A stretch of DNA of 64,000 bases from Pirellulales bacterium (GTDB lineage Bacteria; Planctomycetota; Planctomycetia; Pirellulales; Thermoguttaceae): contig JADLEL010000049.1 in assembly GCA_020846145.1 (NCBI GenBank), forward strand, positions 29,642-93,641. The letters run 5' to 3'. Shown here in pieces: positions 47,024 to 54,476 of this stretch. Position 1 is the first letter of the stretch, and every line of letters starts with the position of its first letter. The position numbers and the translations under genes are program-made. The notes beneath the pieces were generated by a model. The model was not told the origin of the DNA and searched no databases. It saw only the letters and a program-made list of their open reading frames with translations.

Positions 47024-47695
47024 TTACAGGGGTTCCAAATTGAAGGAAAAACATTCGCCGGTTACTTGGGAATCGTATTGCAAGCGGCCGCGGTCGCGGA
47101 TTTTCACGCCGTCGATTTGCATCGGTCCCTTCGTGCGGCAAAACAACTCGTTGTCGTGCTTGAAGAGGATCACCTCTTCCGTCCAGTGGCGGCAAACGAT
47201 ATGGCTGTGCGGCCGCGGGCCGAGGATGCAGGTGTCGGCCATCAAAATCACCGCGCTGACGGTCGGCTGCGTGTGGTGATGGCTCGCGAACTCCAGCCGC
47301 GCCGTGCCGGTCAGCGCGTGCGGGCGGCGGAACCTAAGCCGCACGCTCGGACCGAGTTCGATCCGGCAGCCGTCGGCCAAGGCGGCCAATGGTTTAGCCC
47401 CCGCGTCCACGCGGGGGATGGAACGGCCATCCACGCGGACGTCGCGGATCGCCTCGATCAAGTAACACTCGCCGTCGCGGCGGATGCGCGCGTGGCGGTG
47501 CAAAAGGTCGCCCAGGATCGGCACGTCCGGCGAACTCTCGCAGCCTTCGTCCGGCTGCCCGATGGTTACCGTCTCGCCCGTGCAGACCCAAAAGCCGCCC
47601 ACCGCGTCGATCCACAGCAAAAAATTCTTCGCCACGGTTTTTCCCTCGCATTCCATTCTCATCCAGTTTCGGAGCTTGGCGCTTAGAGGGAACAT
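47024..47695 (-). CDS. FHA-domain protein interrupted by an in-frame palindrome
   Basis: 223 aa. The N-terminal region (about 30-120) matches a forkhead-associated phosphothreonine-binding fold ('FWVCTGETVTIGQPDEG', 'LHRHARIRRDGECYLIEAI', 'LADGCRIELGPSVRLRF'). Residues 93-101 (IPRVDAGAK) are encoded by a copy of palindrome family D, inserted in frame into a loop and keeping the reading frame. The rest continues with a second beta region. The position next to the kinase suggests that it reads kinase-made phosphothreonines. Start ATG 47695 lacks a Shine-Dalgarno; ATGs at 47662 and 47656 are possible alternatives. Confidence 0.72.
   Translation of the reverse strand: MFPLSAKLRNWMRMECEGKTVAKNFLLWIDAVGGFWVCTGETVTIGQPDEGCESSPDVPILGDLLHRHARIRRDGECYLIEAIRDVRVDGRSIPRVDAGAKPLAALADGCRIELGPSVRLRFRRPHALTGTARLEFASHHHTQPTVSAVILMADTCILGPRPHSHIVCRHWTEEVILFKHDNELFCRTKGPMQIDGVKIRDRGRLQYDSQVTGECFSFNLEPL
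47392..47418. repeat. Palindrome family D copy inside the FHA gene
   Basis: GTTTAGCCCCCGCGTCC then ACGCGGGGGATGG, same unit as 42994-43077 and 19464-19490. It is read in frame as IPRVDAGAK. Confidence 0.82.
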
Positions 47696-47697
47696 TG

Positions 47698-47817
47698 TAG
47701 GGGGGCTAGAGATCGGGGGCTAGAGATCGGGGGCAATGGTTTGGGGGCTTGGGGATTGGGGACTCGGGATTAGGGAGGTTTTTCCCTAGCCCCTAGCCCC
47801 CGATCTCTAGCCCCTCT
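47698..47817. repeat. Heptamer arrays forming an inverted repeat
   Basis: GGGGGCTAGAGATC and GGATTGG-type period-7 units (47698-47760) and the inverse CCCTAGCCCCTAGCCC... (47785-47817). A 20-plus-bp perfect hairpin is possible. It fills the whole spacer between the FHA start and the next gene's stop. Confidence 0.83.
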
Positions 47818-47820
47818 TTT

Positions 47821-48621
47821 CTACTTCTTCTCGGTCATCGTAACTTGCTTATCAGCGCCGGGCGTGAAATACTGCGTTACCTGCTCCTCGATGTTTTCCG
47901 GCGCGGCCTTCTCGAGCGGGATTTCGTCGTGGAAATTCGCTTCGGCATTGACGAGCTTCTCGGAGACTTCCATCCGCGCCTTCAAATTGGCGATCAACTC
48001 CTTGACGTTGCCCAAGCGGCTGTCGTCGAACTGGTAACTGCTCGTGGTCTTCGCCGCGGCGATCATCTGCGAGCGGGCCTGCAAGTTCTCCACATCGACC
48101 TGCAACTGCCGCTTCGCCGCCAACATGCCTTCCAACTTCTGCCGCGCGGCCGTCAGGCTCTTGTCGCGGGCGTTGCGCATCTGCTTCAAGCTGGCCAGCG
48201 TCGCCTCGCCGGTTTTGAACCGCTCGAAGCGGTTCGCCAAATCTTGCCGCACTTCCGTCGGGGCGTAAGACCGGCCTCCGTAATTATACGAAGCCTTGTT
48301 TTCCGACAAATCGGTCTTGAGCTTCAAAACCTGCTCCCTTTCCTTGGCCAACCGCGTTTCGTTCTGGGCGATCTGCTCGTCGAGCCGTTGCACCTCGACC
48401 TCTTCCTTGGCGATGACGTGCATGTTTTTCTTGACTTCGGGCACGAGGTCCTGGATCAGCCCCCGCGCGCGATCGATCTGAAACTCGACCGGCACCGTTT
48501 CGGCCATGCCGTCCTTCACATACCCCGCCGTGGTGCGGACGTAACTAAACACGCCGGTCCCGAAAACCAGCGTCGCCAACGCCGCCACTCCCACGCCCGC
48601 AAAGATCAGCTTCTTAATCAT
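47821..48621 (-). CDS. Membrane-anchored coiled-coil protein, conserved hypothetical
   Basis: 266 aa. One N-terminal membrane segment ('LIFAGVGVAALATLVFGTGVF'), then coiled coil over about residues 60-200 ('EEVEVQRLDEQIAQNETRLA', 'LTAARQKLEGMLAAKRQLQV'). Related in plan to the protein at 40729-41811. It is first in the minus-strand signalling block. It could be a structural or stress-envelope protein (PspA-like by layout, not by motif). No named domain. Confidence 0.6.
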   Translation of the reverse strand: MIKKLIFAGVGVAALATLVFGTGVFSYVRTTAGYVKDGMAETVPVEFQIDRARGLIQDLVPEVKKNMHVIAKEEVEVQRLDEQIAQNETRLAKEREQVLKLKTDLSENKASYNYGGRSYAPTEVRQDLANRFERFKTGEATLASLKQMRNARDKSLTAARQKLEGMLAAKRQLQVDVENLQARSQMIAAAKTTSSYQFDDSRLGNVKELIANLKARMEVSEKLVNAEANFHDEIPLEKAAPENIEEQVTQYFTPGADKQVTMTEKK

Positions 48622-48967
48622 GTTACCACTCCTTCATAAAAGATGTGTGTCTGGGGTGGGCTTCGCCCATAAAGAATGAACCGTTCATCATCGATGGGCA
48701 AAGTCCACGGAAAATCGGGTGAATTTCACTCCCTGGGGGGTAATTCGCCGGGATTGCGAAATTATTGGAAAAAAACCAGCGAGCCGGAGCTTTCGGAAGG
48801 GGGAAGGCGGAAGGGGGAAGGGGGATTATTCCTTGACGGTAAAACCCCCCCCACTCAAAAACCAAATCATCATTCATCATTCATCATTCATCATTCCCCC
48901 TTCCGCCTTCCCCCTTTTCACTCGACTTGGCTAAAATGACCTCAGAAGGTAAACTACGGCCAACATC
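48622..48967. other. Divergent spacer with heptamer arrays
   Basis: Besides the arrays at 48795-48918 it holds nothing recognisable; no ORF is supported. Confidence 0.5.
48795..48918. repeat. Inverted heptamer arrays with a CATCATT array in the loop
   Basis: GGAAGGG/GGAAGGC units (48795-48825), CATCATT x4 (48868-48895) and the complementary CCCCCTTCCGCCTT units (48896-48918). All have a 7-bp period. Confidence 0.85.
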
Positions 48968-50092
48968 ATGAATCTCGGCGCCGATCAACTCGTTCAGCAA
49001 ATCCACGACACACCCACGCGAATCGTCTTGGCGGTCACGGGCGGGGGGAGCCGCGCGGTTTCCGACTTGCTCGAAGTGCCCGGTGCATCGCGGACGCTTC
49101 TGGAAGCCCAAATCCCCTACAACGCGGAGTCGATCGTCGCCTTCCTCGGCGCGCGGCCCGACGAGTACTGCTCCCATCGAACCGCCCGCGCCCTGGCGAT
49201 GGCCGCGTTTCAGCGGGCGAGAAGGTTCCATCAGCCCGATGACCAGTTGGCGGGCCTCTCCTGCACGGCCGCGTTGGCGACCGACCGCCCCCGCCGCGGT
49301 CCGCACCGCGCGCATCTGGCCCTGCAAACCGCGGCGCTGACGGCCACCTGGTCGCTCGAATTATTGAAAGACCGCCGCAGCCGGACGGAAGAAGAACGCC
49401 TCGTGGGCCGGCTCGCGCTGAACGGCGTCGCCGAGGCCTGCGGTGTGCCCACCCGCCTGACGCTCGATCTGCTCGAAGGCGAACGCGTCGAGCAAACCTC
49501 GACGGCGGCGCAGCCGGCCTGGCGCGATTTGCTGCTGGGCAAGACCGAAGTGATCTGCACCTGCGGCAAGCCCCCTTCCCCTTCGGCAATTTTTTCGGGC
49601 GCCTTCAACCCGCTACACCAAGGGCACCGGCGGATGATGCAGCTCGCGGCCGAGATGCTCAAGCGGCCGGTGGCGCCGGAAATCTCGATCCAGAACGTCG
49701 ATAAGCCGCCGCTCGATTATTTCGAAATCCATCGCCGACTGAGCCAATTCACCCCCGAACAGCCGGTGATCCTCTCCCGCGCGGCGACCTTCGACGAAAA
49801 GTCGCGGCTCTTCCCCGGGGCCACGTTCGTGGTGGGGAGCGACACGCTCCGCCGCATCGCCCTGCCGAGCTATTACGCCGGCGACAAGGCCGCCTGCTTC
49901 TCCGCCCTGCAGCGGATCGCCAACCGCGGCTGCAAGTTCCTGGTCTTCGGCCGCGACATGGGCACCGGCTTCGTGCGCCTCGCCGATCTCGATCTGCCCG
50001 ACGTCCTCCGCAACATCTCTCGGGAAGTCCCTCCCGAAGTCTTCCGCGAAAACGTCTCCTCGACCGGCCTGCGGAAAGCGGGCGCGTGGTGA
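48968..50092 (+). CDS. PncC/CinA-type amidohydrolase fused to a nucleotidyltransferase (NMNAT-like)
   Basis: 374 aa. Residues about 1-165 resemble the CinA C-terminal/nicotinamide-nucleotide amidohydrolase fold ('IVLAVTGGGSRAVSDLLEVP', 'GLSCTAALATDRPRRGPHRA'). Residues 204 to the end are a nucleotidyltransferase: 'FSGAFNPLHQGHRRM' (HxGH at about 217-220) and a terminal 'VSSTGLRKAG' (S-S-T-x-x-R motif). A role in NAD or pyridine-nucleotide salvage is plausible, but substrates are unknown. The last 60 codons are duplicated, with mostly synonymous changes, at 51702-51888 beyond a TIR gene island. Start ATG 48968 has no strong Shine-Dalgarno. Confidence 0.78.
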   Translation: MNLGADQLVQQIHDTPTRIVLAVTGGGSRAVSDLLEVPGASRTLLEAQIPYNAESIVAFLGARPDEYCSHRTARALAMAAFQRARRFHQPDDQLAGLSCTAALATDRPRRGPHRAHLALQTAALTATWSLELLKDRRSRTEEERLVGRLALNGVAEACGVPTRLTLDLLEGERVEQTSTAAQPAWRDLLLGKTEVICTCGKPPSPSAIFSGAFNPLHQGHRRMMQLAAEMLKRPVAPEISIQNVDKPPLDYFEIHRRLSQFTPEQPVILSRAATFDEKSRLFPGATFVVGSDTLRRIALPSYYAGDKAACFSALQRIANRGCKFLVFGRDMGTGFVRLADLDLPDVLRNISREVPPEVFRENVSSTGLRKAGAW

Positions 50093-50147
50093 GGGAGGAT
50101 TTATGTCTGATCCATTAAAAATCAATCGATAAAAAAAGGAACGGGCG

Positions 50148-50603
50148 ATGGCCTCCTCATCCCAGGATCAAATATTCATCAGCTACTGCCGCAAAGATAA
50201 GAGATGGTTGGATGATCTTCATACGCATTTGCAACCCTATTTGCGCGACGGCTCCCTTTCGGCATGGTCCGATGAACAGATTGAACCGGGATCTCGGTGG
50301 TTGGAGGAGATAAGAGCCGCTCTAGCAAAGACGAAAGTGGCGGTTCTGCTTGTCACACCCGATTTTCTTGCTTCGGACTTTATCCATGAAAATGAGTTGA
50401 CGCCGATCTTAAAGGAAGCTGAATCGGGTGGCGTTATCATACTTTGGATTCACGTTCGAGCAAGCGCTTACAAGAAATCGCCCCTCCGCAATTATCAAGC
50501 CGTCATCGATCCAATTAAACCACTTGCTCAAATGAAAGCCGATCGCGATGCAACTTGGGTAAAAATCTGCGAAGTCATCGATAAAACCATAAACCCTCGG
50601 TAA
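50148..50603 (+). CDS. TIR-domain protein (possible NADase, defence-type)
   Basis: 151 aa, TIR domain only. 'DQIFISYCRKDKRWLDDLHT' is the box 1 region, 'WSDEQIEPGSRWLEEIRAAL' the BB-loop and following helix with glutamates E53/E54 as candidates for the NADase glutamate, and 'VAVLLVTPDFLASDFIHENE' the third strand. Bacterial TIR proteins cleave or cyclise NAD+ in anti-phage systems. No sensor or effector partner (STING, SLOG, pAgo) is visible; two unknown small ORFs follow. AAGGA lies 7 bases before the ATG. The region is AT-richer than flanking genes and lies in an island flanked by duplicated gene ends. Catalysis is unproven. Confidence 0.88.
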   Translation: MASSSQDQIFISYCRKDKRWLDDLHTHLQPYLRDGSLSAWSDEQIEPGSRWLEEIRAALAKTKVAVLLVTPDFLASDFIHENELTPILKEAESGGVIILWIHVRASAYKKSPLRNYQAVIDPIKPLAQMKADRDATWVKICEVIDKTINPR

Positions 50604-50677
50604 GCCCGCCGCACAACACTTTAACGCAAGATGCGGCGGGCTGGAATTCAAATGCGTTATCTGTCGTTCGAGAGGAC

Positions 50678-51169
50678 ATGCAATCGTTTTCATGTACGAG
50701 CTTATTGGCGGAATTGCAAACGTCGATGTTAAAAGGAGAACTCAAGGATTCCCACTTTGCGCCCATTCTTTTTGATATTTTGGCGAAAGAGAAGGAAATG
50801 GAACCGGCAGCAAAGTGCGATCTTTATTGGCTGACAACGGCAATCCGGTTAAGCGACGAATACTTCGAGGGGGTGAGAGTGAGCGCCGGCATCCGAGATT
50901 GGCAAAGGGATTTTGCGGTGGTAGCCGTTCCACTATTGGTGGGCGCGACGCGAACTCTCGAAAGGTCGGCCGATGCCCAGTCATTTTTGATAAAATTGTG
51001 CAATACCATTGCGGCGCAACTCCGGCTAACCTTAATTTGGCCAAATGAAACGGACCAATACAATGACTTGGTAAATGCAATTTACCGAGCGTGCGTTCAA
51101 GCAACTGAACTTGAAAGCGATGACGTTCTTCTAACAATTAAAAGCCTGGAGGTTATAGGGCCGAAATAG
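50678..51169 (+). CDS. Hypothetical protein of the TIR island
   Basis: 163 aa, mostly helical ('LYWLTTAIRLSDEYFEGVRV', 'DLVNAIYRACVQATELESDD'). No recognised family. Codon use is less GC-rich than in the neighbouring genes, as in the TIR gene 75 bases upstream. AGAGGA is present but unusually close to ATG 50678; an alternative start is ATG 50726. It may be a helical partner or a sensor of the TIR protein; that is inference from adjacency only. Confidence 0.5.
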   Translation: MQSFSCTSLLAELQTSMLKGELKDSHFAPILFDILAKEKEMEPAAKCDLYWLTTAIRLSDEYFEGVRVSAGIRDWQRDFAVVAVPLLVGATRTLERSADAQSFLIKLCNTIAAQLRLTLIWPNETDQYNDLVNAIYRACVQATELESDDVLLTIKSLEVIGPK

Positions 51170-51192
51170 ACACCCTATCGGTGAAAGCAGTT

Positions 51193-51522
51193 TTAAGTTC
51201 CGGTCTTGCGTTGCATTGGTTTATGCGACTTGATAAAAGAAGCAATATTCACGATTTCGCGGGAATCGATTCCGAATTCCGGAAACTCATGTTCGTGACC
51301 GCGAATAATTCGCCGCAACCATTTATCTCTGATTGTCGGATCGTCAGCCGGCTGTCTAAGCAATGTTTCGAATTCCATTCGCGACAGACATCTCAATGCG
51401 GTCTTATCCGGCTTTGAAGAACCCAACAACCGGTTTGCCGTTATAACATCGGAACGCAATTGCTGAATATGTTGGCTGTAAAGTTCGTAGATACGATTTA
51501 GAGTTCCAGCAGTCCATGCCAT
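51193..51522 (-). CDS. Hypothetical small protein of the TIR island
   Basis: 109 aa, no recognised family. It contains a basic, Trp-containing helix ('DKWLRRIIRGHEHEFPEFG') and a helical N-terminus. A strong AAGGAGG lies 7 bases before ATG 51522, so it is very probably translated. It is convergent with the 163-aa ORF, 24 bases apart. AT-rich like the rest of the island. Confidence 0.6.
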   Translation of the reverse strand: MAWTAGTLNRIYELYSQHIQQLRSDVITANRLLGSSKPDKTALRCLSRMEFETLLRQPADDPTIRDKWLRRIIRGHEHEFPEFGIDSREIVNIASFIKSHKPMQRKTGT

Positions 51523-51701
51523 GATTTAGCCTCCTTGATTCACCAAAGTATGATTGATTTTTTCATAGATTGAAAGACCATTTTTCTAAGAAGACCTTCG
51601 ATGTTAATCAAGACTTTGCTAGGTAACATTCAAAGAAACGAGAGGGGGAATTCGCTCGCTTATGCAAATTGCCTATTGTGCCGCGTTTTTCGCTTCCGCA
51701 G

Positions 51702-51888
51702 ACTGAAGCGCATCGCCACCCGCGGCTGCAAATTCCTCGTCTTCGGCCGCGACATGGGCACCGGCTTCGTGCGCCTCGCCGATCTCGATCTGCCCGACGT
51801 TCTCCGCAACATCTCCCGCGAAGTCCCGCCCGAAGTCTTCCGCGAAAATGTCTCCTCCACCGGCCTGCGGAAAGCGGGCGCGTGGTGA
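51702..51888 (+). pseudogene. Relic: duplicated 3' end of the PncC/nucleotidyltransferase gene
   Basis: Aligns over its full 187 bases with 49906-50092. In the last 181 bases there are ten differences, nine of them synonymous (the exception turns Asn into Thr). No start codon of its own is supported. It still encodes the complete C-terminus including the S-S-T-x-x-R motif and stop. It marks the far end of the TIR island. Confidence 0.9.
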
Positions 51889-51948
51889 GCGCGGGGAGCC
51901 AAGCGCAAGAAACGAATCGGGCGGAAGGAATCCCCGCCGCCCGAAAAG

Positions 51949-52142
51949 CACAGGGGACTGTCCCGATTTTCGCGGCGCAACAGATGCTGGTGCCGCAAAA
52001 GTGCTTAATCGCCGCGAAAATGGGACGGTCCCCCTCGCGCCGCGGAAAGGGGACAGGTCCATGTTTTCGGCCTAGCGTTTGACCACGAAACACGTTTTCT
52101 CGCCGAAAAATGGACCAGTCCCCGACCGGGGCGTGAACGCTT
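51949..52142 (-). mobile_element. Element A, reverse copy trimmed at both ends
   Basis: 194 bp; lacks about 9 bases of GTAACCGTTCAC at the left and 2 at the right. The right end touches the stop codon of the DUF2961 gene (52144). No target duplication remains. Confidence 0.82.
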
Positions 52143-52143
52143 T

Positions 52144-54180
52144 TCAATTGCCCGCGGACTTTTTCAATTCGACCTGGTCGATGCCAAACAAATACGGCTT
52201 GCGCGCCTTTTCGTTCGCGCCCACGAGTTCCACCGTCAGCTTCTGTTCGCCGGCGGGAAGCTCGAAGGTTCCCAGGGAGATCGGCTGGGTATTGGTAACC
52301 TTGGGATCGTAAAGATCGATCGGCTCGCCCGCTTTCGCTCCGTTCACGTAAAGTTGAAACTTGCCGTAATCCGGGGCTTTGGTCAAGACTACGCTGAGAT
52401 CATACTTGCCGCTTTCCTGGACGGGCAGGGCGAGGATCAGCTTGCCTTTCATTTTCGGGCCGGTCCACCAGAGTTGGTCGTCGTCCTTCCATTCTCCGTC
52501 GGGCCAGCCGGCCATCTCCTGCGTCTGCGTTACGCCGGAGGTAACGCCCAAGACCTTGATTCCACCCTCGACGGCGATCGGCCGCACGCAATAGCCCCAG
52601 CGCTCGGCGGCGGGAATCGCGCCGTAGGGATCGACGCCGCCCGCGGCGAGATACCAGCGCACCGTGCAGGCGTAGAGCGTGGGCTTTCTGTTGGGATAAT
52701 ACTTTTCGATGCTCCCTTCGAACGATTTCTGGAAGGGGATGTTGTCCGTGATGTGCCAGCGATGGACCGATTGATGCCCGGCGTTGTTCTCGGTCATCGA
52801 CTGCCCGTGGGACGGCTCCTGGAACAGTCCCGGATGACACCACGCATAGCCGAAATAGTCTTCCGAGCCGGTGCCGAAGGTGGAGGGGAACTTCTCGCCA
52901 TCGACATAGAACTTCTCGTCGCCCTCGCCCCACCAGCCGCCGCGCGGATTCCAAATATGCAAATTCACGCCCAGGAACCGGCCGCGGCCTTGGGTCTGAA
53001 GCATCATCCAGTCGATGGCGCGATCCTTGGGCATTTCGACGGTGTCGCGGTGCCACTTGCAGTGGAAATAGCCCAGCTTTTCCATCGGCTTGTCGAGCGG
53101 CGCGTGGGTAACTTCGTAGGTGAAGGTGCGATCGACGCTGCCGTCGTTCACGATTTTCAACTCCGCGCTCCGGCCGAAGGGCATGTACCACAGGCAGTAA
53201 TAGCCGTCCTCGGTGATTCCCAACGGGAAGGATTTATATAAATTGACGCCCGGCGAAGTGCCGAAGAAATCGCCCAGCGGGCAGCAGACGGCCGGCTCCG
53301 CTTGGCCATCGAAGCGAATTTCGAGCGTCAATTGCCGCATCGCCGCCATTTGATCCTCGCGGTCTTTCGTGGGCGAGGTCAGCTTGCCGCGGATGGCGGT
53401 GATCGCCCGCGGGCCTTCGATCCGCATCTCTTGCGAGGCCGTTCCGGCGTCGATCGTCGCCTCGCCGCTCAAGGTGGCTTCGCCTTCGCGCGTGCCGGCG
53501 GGATCGGCGCCCATCTTCTTATCGAAGTAATCGTTGACTTTCACGAGCGCGGCCTTCGCTTCCGCGCTTAAGTCGGTCGTGAAGGTCGGCAATTTCGTGC
53601 CCGCCGGATAGGTCGTGTAATTGAATTCGAAATACGCGCCCCAACCTTGGTCGGCCACGATCTTGCACGATTTTTGGTAAGGGATGGGGAAGTACAGGTT
53701 CTGCCCGCTGCACGCCTTCTTGTTGAGGTCGTAGGAGAGCCGCGAATAGTTGAATGGGGCGGTGTCGCCGGAGAAGTAATTCTCGAAGGGCAGATCGACG
53801 GTGGGCGTTTCGCTGCCGTCGAGATAGATTTTCACGTGCCCCTTCTGCGCCCGCGCCGACCAGATCCGCCAGATGCAGCCCGGCCCTTCCATCTCGGCCA
53901 TGACCTGCTTGTCTCCCTCGCGGCGAATGATGCCGTGGCCGTCGCCATTGGCGTCCCAGCGGAGGTATTTTCCGGTCGCTTCGTCGTACTTGCTGGCGCG
54001 GTCGTAGCTCGACCACTGCTTGCACGTCTCGCCCGCCGCCGGCAGGACCGAAACGTGCTCCAAATCGATCATGCGGTTCACCAGATCGACGTAACTCAAC
54101 GATTCCTGGGCGGACGAAACCGCGGCGAGAAAAAACATCGCCGCGAGCGTGCAAGACCATCGGACTGTGTAGTAGCGCAT
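52144..54180 (-). CDS. Large DUF2961 (GH172-type) secreted protein
   Basis: 678 aa. Signal peptide ('LAAMFFLAAVSSAQ'). The DUF2961 core is seen in 'MAEMEGPGCIWRIWSA', 'EPAVCCPLGDFFGTSPG' and the hallmark 'WWGEGDEKFYVDGEKFPS' followed by TFGTGSEDYFG. Those acidic residues are the predicted GH172 active site. The C-terminal 130 residues ('QESGKYDLSVVLTKAPDYGK') look like a carbohydrate-binding or jelly-roll module. Longer than the 370-aa paralogue at 5138-6250. Substrate unknown, plausibly furanose-containing glycans. Confidence 0.85.
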   Translation of the reverse strand: MRYYTVRWSCTLAAMFFLAAVSSAQESLSYVDLVNRMIDLEHVSVLPAAGETCKQWSSYDRASKYDEATGKYLRWDANGDGHGIIRREGDKQVMAEMEGPGCIWRIWSARAQKGHVKIYLDGSETPTVDLPFENYFSGDTAPFNYSRLSYDLNKKACSGQNLYFPIPYQKSCKIVADQGWGAYFEFNYTTYPAGTKLPTFTTDLSAEAKAALVKVNDYFDKKMGADPAGTREGEATLSGEATIDAGTASQEMRIEGPRAITAIRGKLTSPTKDREDQMAAMRQLTLEIRFDGQAEPAVCCPLGDFFGTSPGVNLYKSFPLGITEDGYYCLWYMPFGRSAELKIVNDGSVDRTFTYEVTHAPLDKPMEKLGYFHCKWHRDTVEMPKDRAIDWMMLQTQGRGRFLGVNLHIWNPRGGWWGEGDEKFYVDGEKFPSTFGTGSEDYFGYAWCHPGLFQEPSHGQSMTENNAGHQSVHRWHITDNIPFQKSFEGSIEKYYPNRKPTLYACTVRWYLAAGGVDPYGAIPAAERWGYCVRPIAVEGGIKVLGVTSGVTQTQEMAGWPDGEWKDDDQLWWTGPKMKGKLILALPVQESGKYDLSVVLTKAPDYGKFQLYVNGAKAGEPIDLYDPKVTNTQPISLGTFELPAGEQKLTVELVGANEKARKPYLFGIDQVELKKSAGN

Positions 54181-54346
54181 CTCGGTCTCCTTGAAACGTG
54201 GTGAAGAAAAATGGTGGAAGGAAAAATGGCGGGGGAAAGCTGCGCGGCGCTAAATATCAGACATACCGTACGCCGCGAAACTCGTGCCCACCATTAAACA
54301 CGAATTTCCGGCCCCCGTCCAGCAACCCCCGCCGCCGGGTAGTAAG

Positions 54347-54454
54347 GCGTTGCCCGACAATAAGTTGCCGGAATCGTAGTAGGCACACTCCGTGTGCCGT
54401 CCGCGAATTACGGCACACGGAGTGTGCCTACTACATAGTTTATTGTCGGACAGC
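54347..54454 (+). repeat. REPIN-type element B, copy 3
   Basis: Ends GCGTTGCCCGACAATAA and TTATTGTCGGACAGC; inverted GTAG-footed hairpins inside. Flanked by TAAG on both sides. It lies between two convergent-tailed genes. Confidence 0.82.
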
Positions 54455-54476
54455 GCCTAAGAGAAAAGACGGCATT

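Noticed and set aside
50093..51701. Integrase or transposase in the TIR island
   Set aside because: No frame has a recombinase motif. A shared AAAAATCAATC near 50117 and inverted near 51550 was seen, but at 11 bases in AT-rich DNA it may be chance.
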